Part shown: positions 9,205 to 17,354 of the stretch, piece by piece
Layout of the letters: the number at the start of each line of letters is the position of its first letter
Numbering within the stretch: position 1 is the first letter of the stretch
Assembly (NCBI GenBank): GCA_002415785.1
Contig: DIAJ01000033.1
Location: 3,090-67,089 of the forward strand
Source of the DNA: Flavobacteriales bacterium UBA5081
Lineage (GTDB): Bacteria; Bacteroidota; Bacteroidia; Flavobacteriales_E; Vicingaceae
Reading direction: 5' to 3'
Length of the DNA stretch: 64,000 nucleotides
Notes under the pieces: generated by a model
What the model was told of the DNA's origin: nothing
What the model saw: only the letters and a program-made list of their open reading frames with translations
Databases searched by the model: none
Position numbers and translations under genes: made by a program

Positions 9205-11960
9205 AGAAATTATACTCTCTAATATTATTAATGTTATGTTTTTCCATATTTTCAATTTATGCGCAAGATCGCTTAATAGTTAAATTAAAAGAAAATCATC
9301 GAGAGGCAATTGCTAAGAGTTCGCTCCAAAAAATCTTTCAAGAAGAAGGAGTTAGTTCTGTTCAAAAAGCATTTCCGCAGCATACAAATAAGAAATTAAA
9401 AAAAGGAGAGGTTGACTTAAGTCGAATTTACTACCTTGAAATCTCTTCGAATAAAAACATTCAAAAAGTACTTCAGCAACTCAGGAAAAGAGATGAAGTG
9501 GAATATGCTGAACCGGAATACCTCAACCAATTAACTTATGTTCCTTCAGACACTTTAAATGTCAACCAATGGTATTTAGATGCCGTTTTTGCTTACGATG
9601 CATGGGATATAGAAACCGGAGATACCAATGTTGTTATAGCCATTTCCGATACGGGAATAGACACCGCCCATAATGATTTAAAAGCTAATATTGCCTATAA
9701 TTACGATGATCCAATTAATGGAGTTGACGATGATAATGATGGCTACATAGATAATTTCTATGGCTGGAATACAGGTTCCAATAATTTCAATGTTCAAGTT
9801 TCGAATTCGGGACATGGTTCGAATGTTAGCGGCATAGCTGCAGCAGTTACCGATAATGTTACCGGAATTAGCGGCTGTGGTTTTAATAGCCGGTTTATGA
9901 CAGTAAAGATTGATAACAACCAAGGTCAACTTACTGGAGCTTACCAAAGCATAGTTTATGCTGCCGACCAGGGAGCTTTTGTAATTAATTGTTCATGGGG
10001 AAGCTATAGCTATTCTGAATTTGCGCAAGATATAGTCAATTATGCTACTATTAATAAAGGTGCGCTAATAACAGCAGGTGCCGGCAATGGACCATTTAGT
10101 GGCCCGAATGCGGCAATTGGAGTTGAAGAGCAATTTTATCCTGCTGCTTACGAAAATGTAATGGCTGTTGGCTCTCTCATTTATGATGACACGGTTAAAC
10201 TCAGTTCAAATTACGGTTATTGGTTAGATATTTTTGCACCGGGTGAAGATATGCTAACTACAAATGCAGCAGGTGGCTACGGCCAAAATGGTGGAACCTC
10301 AATGGCGGCACCGGTAGTTGCAGGAGCAGCGGCTTTGGTTAAATCTCATTTTCCCCATTACACTGCCAAACAAGTTGAAATGCAGTTAAAAAATACAGCG
10401 GATAATATTGATCATGTAAACGACCAAAAGTATCATAACAAAGTAGGAGCAGGTAGAGTAAATTTTTTAGCTGCGCTAACAGACACAACTGATGCAGGTT
10501 TGATGTTGGAAAACAAAACTATCACCGAAAACAATGTAAATGGCTCTTTTATAGCAGGTGATACCATTATTTTTTACGGAGATTTAATCAACTACTTAAA
10601 AGATGCAACCAATGTGAGCATTAAAGTAATTGCTGTGAATAATAAGCTAACGCCAATACGAGACTCAATTACCTTAGGCAATCTGAACTCCGGAGATACA
10701 ATCAATTTTGCTCAGAATCCTATTCAATTTAGAATACCCAATGGTTTATTAATCAATGAAGGAGTAGGACTTTGGGTTAAAATTTACGCTGATAATTTTT
10801 ATGGAACAGATTATATTGAACTAAATGTCAATAACGACTACATTACAGTAGAAGAAAACAACTTGCGAATTACTTATAGTAGTTCAGGAGGCATTGGTTT
10901 TTCAGGGAGCAGCTCCAACCTAGGAGAAGGAATTAAATATTTAGGTGGGCAGTCATTGTTGTACGAAGGAGCATTAGCCGTTGGCGCCGACACCTCTTAT
11001 GTAGCTGACAAGTTCCGAGGTAACAGCGGTGTAGATAATGACTTTACTTCTTCTCAACTGATTAGATTAGTATCATCAAACCAAGCTGATGTAGAGTTAA
11101 ATACCACTTTTGAAGATACTAGCTCTCCAACTACTTATGAAATTAATCAGCGCAACTATCTCTTTAAAACGCAATACCCAAATACCTCAATTTATGTTTT
11201 CGATATTAAGAACGTTAGCAATACTGACCTTAGCAATGTATACGCAGGTATGATTATGGATTGGGACATTTTAGACTACTCGAAGAATAAAGTTTATTAC
11301 GACGCTGCTCGAAGTATGGGGGTGAGTTACTCTACGGATAGCAATTTGTATTGTGGGATAAAAGCATTGAATGAAGATGCCATTATCAGACATTATGCAA
11401 TCGATAATATCTCAAACTCCCCGGATGGATTAAATTTATTCGATGGATTTTCAGATGCCGAAAAATATTGTGTTTTAACAAATCAAAGGGATTCTGCAGG
11501 AAACCAAAGTCAAGGAGGCAATGATATTATTGATGTAGTTTCTATGGGTAAAATCACATTGAAAAGAGACAGCACTTTAAGAGCTGCCTTTGCTATTATT
11601 ATCAACGATGATCTCAATTCGCTCGAAACTGAAGCCGATAGTATTCAGCAGATTTTTAACCGACAGCTTTCAAGTATTGATGAAGTTACAGCAATAAGTA
11701 ACAATTCATACAAGCTCTACCCCAACCCTAGTGGTGGTGACTTAAACATAGAGTTAAATTTAGCAAATGCAGAGCGATTGACTTTAAAAATCTACGATAT
11801 TCACGGTCGCTTAGTTTTTGAACAGAATGAAAAGCAATATGCAAAAGGCATAAACAACTTTACCATTAACTCCCTTGCTCTGAATAGCGGCAGTTATTTT
11901 TTACAACTGCTGGGAAAAGACTTAAAAGTTGAAAAGAAATTTATCATCTCAACTCCCTAA
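9201..11960 (+). CDS. Second secreted subtilisin-family (S8) peptidase with T9SS sorting domain
   Basis: A 919-residue extracellular protease that overlaps the first subtilase by four bases (ATGA). It has a signal peptide ending near YAQ22 and an inhibitor-I9-like propeptide (about 23-110). In the catalytic domain Asp150 lies in AISDTGID, His205 in GHGSNVSG, Asn296 in GAGNGP and Ser367 in NGGTSMAAPV. An Asp-rich insertion (GVDDDNDGYID) next to the Asp motif is likely to bind calcium. A beta-rich middle region follows, then a T9SS type A domain (KLYPNPSGG ... SGSYFLQLLG). It shares little sequence with the upstream enzyme outside the motifs, so the pair is not a recent duplication. Substrates are unknown; nutritional or processing roles are both possible. 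Confidence 0.94.
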   Translation: MKKLYSLILLMLCFSIFSIYAQDRLIVKLKENHREAIAKSSLQKIFQEEGVSSVQKAFPQHTNKKLKKGEVDLSRIYYLEISSNKNIQKVLQQLRKRDEVEYAEPEYLNQLTYVPSDTLNVNQWYLDAVFAYDAWDIETGDTNVVIAISDTGIDTAHNDLKANIAYNYDDPINGVDDDNDGYIDNFYGWNTGSNNFNVQVSNSGHGSNVSGIAAAVTDNVTGISGCGFNSRFMTVKIDNNQGQLTGAYQSIVYAADQGAFVINCSWGSYSYSEFAQDIVNYATINKGALITAGAGNGPFSGPNAAIGVEEQFYPAAYENVMAVGSLIYDDTVKLSSNYGYWLDIFAPGEDMLTTNAAGGYGQNGGTSMAAPVVAGAAALVKSHFPHYTAKQVEMQLKNTADNIDHVNDQKYHNKVGAGRVNFLAALTDTTDAGLMLENKTITENNVNGSFIAGDTIIFYGDLINYLKDATNVSIKVIAVNNKLTPIRDSITLGNLNSGDTINFAQNPIQFRIPNGLLINEGVGLWVKIYADNFYGTDYIELNVNNDYITVEENNLRITYSSSGGIGFSGSSSNLGEGIKYLGGQSLLYEGALAVGADTSYVADKFRGNSGVDNDFTSSQLIRLVSSNQADVELNTTFEDTSSPTTYEINQRNYLFKTQYPNTSIYVFDIKNVSNTDLSNVYAGMIMDWDILDYSKNKVYYDAARSMGVSYSTDSNLYCGIKALNEDAIIRHYAIDNISNSPDGLNLFDGFSDAEKYCVLTNQRDSAGNQSQGGNDIIDVVSMGKITLKRDSTLRAAFAIIINDDLNSLETEADSIQQIFNRQLSSIDEVTAISNNSYKLYPNPSGGDLNIELNLANAERLTLKIYDIHGRLVFEQNEKQYAKGINNFTINSLALNSGSYFLQLLGKDLKVEKKFIISTP

Positions 11961-11964
11961 ATAA

Positions 11965-12663
11965 ATGACCGAAGTCCGCTATCTTAAAGTAAAGAAAGGA
12001 GAAGGCCGGCGATTTGCCATTAGTGACATCCATGGCTGTCATAGAACATTTAAATTGTTGCTCAAGCAAATACGATTGCAAAAAAAAGATCAACTATTTA
12101 TACTTGGTGATTTAATTAATCGTGGAAAGCAGAGCGCTAAGGTCTTAGATTTTGTTCAGGAACTTATTAATTATGGCTTTCAACTTTATTTATTAAGAGG
12201 TAACCACGAACAACGAATTTTAAATGTTGCACACAAAACAGAGGAAGAAATACTCAAGATGCTTAAAAAGAACAATTCTAGCGATTTAAAAAAAGCCGGA
12301 GAAGAGAAATGGAAATTGTACTTGCAGTTAATGCAATCCACCTACCACTATTTTGAATTGGAAGACTACTTGCTTGTACATGCGGGTTTTGATTTTAGCC
12401 TGGAGTTTCCATTTAGATCTATTCATCCAATGCTATACAAACGCAGCTTTAAGATTGATAAAGAAAAACTAGGTAATAAGCGGTTGATTCACGGTCACAC
12501 TCCTCAAAAAATCAGCAATATAATTCGCCGAATTAAAAGCGGAAAGCGAAAAATTTGTATTGATAATGGTTGTGTAAATTCCAAAACGAATGAAGAAGGA
12601 AACCTTGTCTGTCTTAATTTAGACAGCATGTCACTAATCGTTCAACCGAATGCCGAAAAGTAA
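11965..12663 (+). CDS. Calcineurin-like metallophosphatase (PrpA/ApaH-like)
   Basis: A 232-residue cytosolic phosphoesterase. Di-metal site motifs appear in order: ISDIHGCHRT (D-x-H), LGDLINRG (G-D-x-x-x-R), LRGNHEQ (G-N-H-E/D) and later LVHAGFD and IHGHTP. This is the pattern of bacterial serine/threonine protein phosphatases and diadenosine tetraphosphatases; which substrate it uses cannot be told. It starts four bases after the second subtilase, so it is probably at the end of that transcript, though a functional link is not obvious. A tRNA gene with its own promoter follows 48 bases downstream. Confidence 0.88.
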   Translation: MTEVRYLKVKKGEGRRFAISDIHGCHRTFKLLLKQIRLQKKDQLFILGDLINRGKQSAKVLDFVQELINYGFQLYLLRGNHEQRILNVAHKTEEEILKMLKKNNSSDLKKAGEEKWKLYLQLMQSTYHYFELEDYLLVHAGFDFSLEFPFRSIHPMLYKRSFKIDKEKLGNKRLIHGHTPQKISNIIRRIKSGKRKICIDNGCVNSKTNEEGNLVCLNLDSMSLIVQPNAEK

Positions 12664-12672
12664 AAAAGTACG

Positions 12673-12703
12673 TTTGTTGAGCAAAAATTAAGTGTTAACT
12701 TTG
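12673..12703 (+). promoter_or_regulatory. Promoter of tRNA-Leu
   Basis: TTTG at 12673-12676, then exactly 19 bases, then TAACTTTG at 12696-12703. This matches both boxes of the Bacteroidota housekeeping promoter (TTTG and TAnnTTTG). Transcription would start about 5-8 bases further on, at or just before the mature tRNA 5' end (12712). Confidence 0.7.
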
Positions 12704-12711
12704 CCGCATCT

Positions 12712-12795
12712 ACCCCGGTGCTGAAATTGGTAGACAGGCATGGTTGAGGGCCATGTGTCCGCAAGGACGTGCAGGTTCGACTCCCGTCCGGGGTA
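12712..12795 (+). tRNA. tRNA-Leu(GAG)
   Basis: An 84-base class II tRNA. The acceptor stem ACCCCGG pairs with CCGGGGT (12788-12794) and the discriminator is A12795. The anticodon stem CATGG/CCATG encloses the loop TTGAGGG, so the anticodon is GAG (reads CUC and CUU leucine codons). The long variable arm is GTCC-GCAA-GGAC and the T loop is TTCGACT. No CCA is encoded. The T stem GCAGG/CCCGT has one A-C mismatch and one G-U pair. A typical promoter precedes it and a terminator follows at 12828-12857. Confidence 0.95.
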
Positions 12796-12827
12796 CTAGG
12801 TGATCAAATCGCCAAAATTTCTTTGAA

Positions 12828-12857
12828 GCGAGCGAATAAAAAAAGCTCGCTTTTTTT
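12828..12857 (+). terminator. Rho-independent terminator after tRNA-Leu
   Basis: GCGAGC (12828-12833) pairs with GCTCGC (12845-12850) around an 11-base AT-rich loop and is followed directly by seven T residues. It lies 33 bases after the tRNA. Confidence 0.8.
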
Positions 12858-12954
12858 ATTGGTGAGTGAAAAGAAAAAGTGATGAAATCACTGCGATTTG
12901 ATCCACTCCTCGACATCGAAGGGCGAGATGAAATCACTCCCGGAGTACTAGATT

Positions 12955-13000
12955 AGAGTGAGTGTTTAGAGCGAGAGCGATAAGTATTCACTCTTTTTTT
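12955..13000 (+). terminator. Terminator-like hairpin
   Basis: AGAGTGA (12955-12961) pairs with TCACTCT (12988-12994), followed by a run of T residues to 13000. The loop is long (26 bases), so this is weaker than the first terminator. Confidence 0.4.
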
Positions 13001-13168
13001 AAACCCTCTTTTTAAACACATTAAAACCAATTAACTTTCATCACACTTTGTGTAATGTGAATGCAAAATAAACATAACAAATTCTCTCTCCTCACTCTCC
13101 ACACTCGCTCTGCACACTCACTCTCACTCTGCTAAGCTATGTTTGGTTCTCAAAAACTATAGGTATTC

Positions 13169-13645
13169 TCACATCAACTGTTTATGCCAACTATCTGTTA
13201 CAGGCACTTCCCATTTTTTCATAAAATCTCCTTTAGTTTCTAATAAATTATTAAAAACAACTGTATCTTTCGTTAAACGGCCTTCTTTAAGTGCGGCTTG
13301 AAAATCGCTCATGGGTAGCGTTTCTATTTGCTCACCATTTTTATAAGCAATGTTTAAGCGATTAAATAAGTCGATTTTATATTCTGTCTCTAGAGATTTT
13401 ATAAAATGAACTGAAGAATCAATGGAACAACCGGAAGCTTTCACCTGACTTTCATCTGCAAAAAGAACAATGAAGCGATTGTAAAAAACCTCAAATGCCG
13501 CTTGCAAACTTGCTCCATGAGCAGCCCATTCTGCAATAAACTGATTGCCTTTACTTCTAATTTCGTCAGTTTCTTCTGCGCTTAACTCTCTATCGCTTTG
13601 ATAAATCCAAACTCTGCTGTGGTCACCTAGTGATTTATAATTCAT
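13169..13645 (-). CDS. Conserved Bacteroidota protein of unknown function
   Basis: A soluble protein of 158 residues beginning MNYKSLGDHSRVWIYQSDRE. I recognise the family from Flavobacteria, where it is often labelled ABC transporter ATPase. That label is not supported: there is no Walker A, Walker B or signature motif. Conserved-looking stretches are FIAEWAAHG, FEVFYNRFIVLFAD, SGCSIDSSVHFIKSLE and a C-terminal WEVPVTDSWH. The single Cys in SGCSIDSS may matter. I chose the ATG at 13645; an in-frame upstream start at 13666 would add seven residues that do not fit the family. No function can be assigned. Confidence 0.85.
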   Translation of the reverse strand: MNYKSLGDHSRVWIYQSDRELSAEETDEIRSKGNQFIAEWAAHGASLQAAFEVFYNRFIVLFADESQVKASGCSIDSSVHFIKSLETEYKIDLFNRLNIAYKNGEQIETLPMSDFQAALKEGRLTKDTVVFNNLLETKGDFMKKWEVPVTDSWHKQLM

Positions 13646-13675
13646 TTTTATCGAATTTTGACACAAAGTTAACCA

Positions 13676-13703
13676 TTGCTTTCAAAGCTAAATTTTACAT
13701 TTG
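13676..13703 (+). promoter_or_regulatory. Promoter of the YciI-like lipoprotein gene
   Basis: TTG at 13676-13678, a 17-base spacer and TACATTTG at 13696-13703. The start codon is only four bases further on (13708), so transcription would begin at or inside the ATG. Confidence 0.55.
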
Positions 13704-13707
13704 AGAT

Positions 13708-14184
13708 ATGTCAAAATATTTAACACTTCTTACCATCGTAGCTCTTTTTGCTTGTAATCAAACAGAGGAATCAAAGGCAATTATCAAGCAAAATAAAGTT
13801 GCTTATGACTCAACTTTAGCCAAAAATCTTGGAGCTGATGATTATGGCATGAAAACTTATGTAATTGCATTTTTAAAAAGTGGTAAGCAAAAAGCCAAAG
13901 ATTCAGCTCATGCAGCAGAATTGATGAAAGCGCATTTAGCCAACATCAATAAAATGGCAGAAAAAGGACAGCTTGTTATTGCAGGGCCATTTTTTGGTGG
14001 CGATAGCTTAAGAGGAATTTACATTTTTGACACGAAAAGCATTGATTCTGCAAAAGCATGGACAGCAACTGACCCTGCCATAAAGTATGGCTCTTTAAAA
14101 ATGGAACTAAAAAAATGGTATGGCAGCGCCGCACTAATGAAAGTAAATGAAATTCACAAGGGCATTGCTAAAAAGTCGATCTAA
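13708..14184 (+). CDS. YciI-like lipoprotein
   Basis: A 158-residue protein with a lipoprotein signal (MSKYLTLLTIVALFAC, with the lipobox Cys at residue 16). The mature part has the YCII-type ferredoxin-like fold: TYVIAFLKSG, then MKAHLANINKMAEKGQLVIA, GPFF and GIYIFDTKSIDSAKAWTATDP. The conserved His in MKAHLANI matches the family's putative active site. YciI proteins are small and mostly uncharacterised enzymes or ligand-binding proteins; a lipid-anchored periplasmic form is less common. It is convergent with the Fe-S operon that ends nine bases downstream. Confidence 0.82.
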   Translation: MSKYLTLLTIVALFACNQTEESKAIIKQNKVAYDSTLAKNLGADDYGMKTYVIAFLKSGKQKAKDSAHAAELMKAHLANINKMAEKGQLVIAGPFFGGDSLRGIYIFDTKSIDSAKAWTATDPAIKYGSLKMELKKWYGSAALMKVNEIHKGIAKKSI

Positions 14185-14192
14185 GACTGTTA

Positions 14193-14987
14193 CTACAAAC
14201 CTTTACTCTCCGCAATCAATTCCGCTAAATCGTAGACTTTAATACTGTCTTCTTTTTCTTTGGTTTTTACACCATCGGTCATCATGGTCATACAGAAAGG
14301 GCAACCCACTGCAACAACATCTGCCTTAGATTCTATTACGTCCTCTGTTCGCTCATCGTTCACTTCCTTTTTGCCGGGCTCAGCCTCTTTAAACATTTGA
14401 GCGCCTCCTGCTCCACAGCATAGTCCTTTTGACTTACAACGCTTCATTTCCACTAAATCACTGTCGAGTTGCTCAATTAGTTTACGTGGCGCCTCGTACT
14501 CTCCATTGGCTCTTCCTAAATAACAAGGATCGTGAAAAGTGATTTTTCGTCCTTTAAAACTTCCTCCTTCAATTTTTAATTGTCCTTCTTCAATAAGCGA
14601 CTGCAAAAATTGAGAATGGTGCATAACTTCATAGTTTCCTCCTAAACCCGGATACTCGTTTTTTAAAGTATTGAAACAATGCGGACAGGTGGTAACAATC
14701 TTTTTTACCTCGTAGCCATCAAGCACTTGAATATTTGTCATGGCTTGCATTTGAAACAAAAACTCATTGCCGGCTCTTTTCGCCGGATCTCCTGTACAAC
14801 TTTCTTCTGTACCTAGGATGGCAAAATTGATTCCTACCTCATTTAATATCTTCACAAAAGCACGAGTTGTTTTCTTTGCACGGTCGTCGAAACTACCGGC
14901 ACAACCTACCCAAAACAGTACATCCGGCTTTTTGCCTTCTGCTGTTAATTCTGCCATTGTTTTTACGTTCAAGTTCTCAGTTGCCAT
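14193..14987 (-). CDS. CCG-domain (heterodisulfide-reductase-like) Fe-S protein
   Basis: A soluble 264-residue protein with two cysteine-rich CCG-type domains as in heterodisulfide reductase subunit B/D and the LutA/GlpC families. Cysteines lie at 29, 64, 101 and 104 (CPHC), then 155, 190-191 (GLCCGAGG), 229 and 232 (CPFC). Such domains bind an unusual Fe-S cluster and move electrons or reduce disulfides. It is the last gene of the operon amidase-mlaD-Fe-S membrane protein-this gene, 29 bases after its neighbour. The two Fe-S proteins are likely to work as one membrane-linked electron transfer complex, with partner and substrate unknown. Confidence 0.88.
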   Translation of the reverse strand: MATENLNVKTMAELTAEGKKPDVLFWVGCAGSFDDRAKKTTRAFVKILNEVGINFAILGTEESCTGDPAKRAGNEFLFQMQAMTNIQVLDGYEVKKIVTTCPHCFNTLKNEYPGLGGNYEVMHHSQFLQSLIEEGQLKIEGGSFKGRKITFHDPCYLGRANGEYEAPRKLIEQLDSDLVEMKRCKSKGLCCGAGGAQMFKEAEPGKKEVNDERTEDVIESKADVVAVGCPFCMTMMTDGVKTKEKEDSIKVYDLAELIAESKGL

Positions 14988-15016
14988 ATCTATAAAGTCT
15001 TTTATCTATTCAGTTC

Positions 15017-16339
15017 TTACTTTGCCCAATTGGCTCTATCGTTTTGTGCAAACTGCCAAGGGGCTCCATTATTTTCAACATTTGTAAGCATAGAAGCTAA
15101 TTCAGAAGGCACTTTTGATTCTTCCATTACCAAAGACCTTCTCATTTCCATAATAATGGATAGCGGATCAATACTTACCGGACAAGCCTCAACACACGCA
15201 TTGCAAGTAGTACAAGCCCAAAGCTCTTCTTCTTTAATATAATCACCTAATAAAGATTTACCATCATTGTGATCCTTACCGTGTTTATCGATGTTCTTTC
15301 CAACTTCTTCTAAACGATCGCGAGTGTCCATCATAATTTTACGAGGAGAAAGCAATTTGCCGGTTTGGGCGGCAGGACATTGATCTGTACATCGACCACA
15401 TTCGGTACAAGCATAAGCGTCCATTAAACTTTTCCAGCTCAAATCAGTTACGTCTTTGGCTCCAAATCTTTCAGGAACGGCATCTCCTTCCGGTTCAGCT
15501 GGTGCAGCATAAGGGTCGGCATTGGGATCAAACATCATTTTTACCTCTTTGGTCACCGACTCCATATTGGTAAATTCTCCTTTGGGCCTTAAATTCGAAT
15601 AAAACACATTCGGGAAAGCTAATATTATATGAAAATGTTTAGAGTAAGGTAAATAATTTAGAAACAACAAAATCCCAACAATGTGCAACCACCACATACT
15701 TCTTTCAATGCCAATTAAGGTAGCTTCCGAAAAACCGGAAAACCAAGGCTCTAAAAAGGAACTAATGGGGTAAGCTCCTGCCTCTACATAATGTTCTGCA
15801 CCTTTTTGTTGAAGTACATAATCTGCACCGTTCATGCTTAAAAAAGCAAGCATTAACAATACCTCTACAATTAGAATAATATTCGCATCAGTTTTTGGCC
15901 AACCAACCATTTCTCTGAATCCAAATCTCTTTACGTGCAGAATATTTCTTCTAATCAAGAAAATAATACAAGCAACTAAAACGAGTAAAGCTAATACTTC
16001 AAAAGCACCAATTAAAAAGTCGTAAAGCCCGCCTAAAGGTTGAGCTAAAATGCGATGAGTTCCAAAAACACCATCTATGATAATCTCTAGAACTTCAATA
16101 TTAATAATAACAAATCCGGCATAAACTAAAATGTGCAATATTCCGGAAATGGGCTTTTTCACCATTTTGGACTGCCCCAAAGCAATTCTCGCCATGGTTG
16201 ACCAACGCTCTCCTTTATTGTCTGAACGATCAAGATCTTTTCCCAGATTAATGTTTCTACTAATGGTTCGAATGTTCTTGCTAAACCAAACAATTGCCCC
16301 AATCAGCAATAAAATAAAAATAATATTTTCGACTCCCAT
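15017..16339 (-). CDS. Membrane 4Fe-4S electron transfer protein
   Basis: A 440-residue inner membrane protein. The N-terminal half has about five hydrophobic segments (residues 3-20, 65-90, 105-130, 153-170 and 213-230) with His residues in a cytochrome b/NarI-like layout. The C-terminal half has two classic 4Fe-4S motifs: Cys311, 314, 317, 321 and Cys376, 379, 382, 386. This is the fused HdrE/HdrC-like arrangement. With the CCG protein encoded next it should shuttle electrons between quinone and a soluble donor, for example from electron-transferring flavoproteins; that pairing is inference. The start ATG is at 16339, 11 bases after the mlaD stop. Confidence 0.88.
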   Translation of the reverse strand: MGVENIIFILLLIGAIVWFSKNIRTISRNINLGKDLDRSDNKGERWSTMARIALGQSKMVKKPISGILHILVYAGFVIINIEVLEIIIDGVFGTHRILAQPLGGLYDFLIGAFEVLALLVLVACIIFLIRRNILHVKRFGFREMVGWPKTDANIILIVEVLLMLAFLSMNGADYVLQQKGAEHYVEAGAYPISSFLEPWFSGFSEATLIGIERSMWWLHIVGILLFLNYLPYSKHFHIILAFPNVFYSNLRPKGEFTNMESVTKEVKMMFDPNADPYAAPAEPEGDAVPERFGAKDVTDLSWKSLMDAYACTECGRCTDQCPAAQTGKLLSPRKIMMDTRDRLEEVGKNIDKHGKDHNDGKSLLGDYIKEEELWACTTCNACVEACPVSIDPLSIIMEMRRSLVMEESKVPSELASMLTNVENNGAPWQFAQNDRANWAK

Positions 16340-16350
16340 AGTTTATTTTT

Positions 16351-17340
16351 TTAGTTCTCTTCTTCCTTTTTCGCTTCTTTCTTTTTTCTGCCAAAGATAG
16401 AAAAATGTACATATCGCTCAGGATTCAAGCGCATATCCAGAAGTAATTTGTCCAAGTCATCAGCAGAACGCTCTAAGTTGTTGTATAAAGTATCATTATT
16501 AATCAACTGTCCTAAAGAACCTTCTCCTTGATTAATTTTTTGCATTACCGATGCTACTTCTGTCATAGCAATCGAAGCATTGTTAACAGTTTGCTTTAGG
16601 TTAGCTCCGGCAAGTGAGTCAGAAATAGCTTCAATATTCTCAAGAGAAGCCGTTAATTTATCGTTGTTATTTGCCAAATTTCTTGTGATGGACTCTAAGT
16701 GCGTTAATACTTCTGAAATTTTATTTCGCTCATCCTTAACCATTCCATCTACCTGATTCATTGTTCTTTCAAAAGTTTCCAAAGAGTTTTTGATACTGGT
16801 AAAGCTAGCATCTAAATCACTTCGAGCCTTCTTGTTAAAAATAGCACTTACAGTAATTATTGCAGAATCAACTGTACTGATCAAATCTTCTGCTTTTCTC
16901 TTCAGTGGAGCAATTTGCTCATTTACTGCTTCAGTAAGTGAGGCTTCTACATCTGACTCTAAGGTGTCTAAGTTTTGTAACTCCTCATTAGATCTGCCAA
17001 GCTGGAGTTCTATCGATTTACTACCAAGTATATCCGAACTAATAATTTTGGCCTTAGTATCTTTAGATATTCTAAAATTCTCTTCTGTAACACTAAATTT
17101 AACTAAAAGCCTTCCTGAGTTATCCGGCAAAAATGAAATTTCCTCAACTTGTCCAACTTTATAGCCGTTAATAACAACAGGGTTTGAAGAGCCTAAACCG
17201 TCAACCCGTTCATAAATAGCAAAAAATCGCTTATTCTTTTCAAGTAGATTAATTCCTTTGAGATAATTGGCGCCCCAAAACAACAATGCGATTGCAATTA
17301 TCATAATTGCGCCAATTTTTACTTCTTTTCTAATCTTCAT
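16351..17340 (-). CDS. MlaD/MCE-family protein
   Basis: A 329-residue protein with one N-terminal membrane anchor (IGAIMIIAIALLFWGANYL, about 11-29), an MCE domain (about 37-115, with VDGLGSSNPVVINGYKVGQV) and a long helical C-terminal region (about 140-300). MCE proteins carry phospholipids between the two membranes as hexameric rings or tubes. The companion ABC transporter genes (mlaE, mlaF) are not in the window. It sits 14 bases after the amidase gene in the same operon; the amidase-MCE-Fe-S order is, to my knowledge, frequent in Bacteroidota. Confidence 0.9.
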   Translation of the reverse strand: MKIRKEVKIGAIMIIAIALLFWGANYLKGINLLEKNKRFFAIYERVDGLGSSNPVVINGYKVGQVEEISFLPDNSGRLLVKFSVTEENFRISKDTKAKIISSDILGSKSIELQLGRSNEELQNLDTLESDVEASLTEAVNEQIAPLKRKAEDLISTVDSAIITVSAIFNKKARSDLDASFTSIKNSLETFERTMNQVDGMVKDERNKISEVLTHLESITRNLANNNDKLTASLENIEAISDSLAGANLKQTVNNASIAMTEVASVMQKINQGEGSLGQLINNDTLYNNLERSADDLDKLLLDMRLNPERYVHFSIFGRKKKEAKKEEEN

Positions 17341-17354
17341 TTCGGCTAAATTAA

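Larger units (their letters stand above)
12796..13168. other. Gene-free structured stretch after tRNA-Leu
   Basis: About 370 bases with no convincing gene. It holds the tRNA terminator (12828-12857), a perfect small palindrome AGTGAT-GAA-ATCACT (12878-12892), a 12-base direct repeat GATGAAATCACT (12881-12892 and 12927-12938), an 11-base inverted pair GATCAAATCGC/GCGATTTGATC enclosing about 80 bases (from about 12804 to 12902), a terminator-like hairpin (12955-13000), and a CT-rich low-complexity tract around 13080-13135. No integrase or other mobile gene is present. Confidence 0.6.

Noticed and set aside
12710..12937. A 75-codon minus-strand open frame with RTGVEPARPCGHMALNH over the tRNA
   Set aside because: This is the well-known false translation of a tRNA-Leu gene; the tRNA structure explains the sequence.
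13169..13645. ABC transporter ATPase label for the small conserved protein
   Set aside because: No Walker A, Walker B or ABC signature motif is present; the common label is not supported by the sequence.
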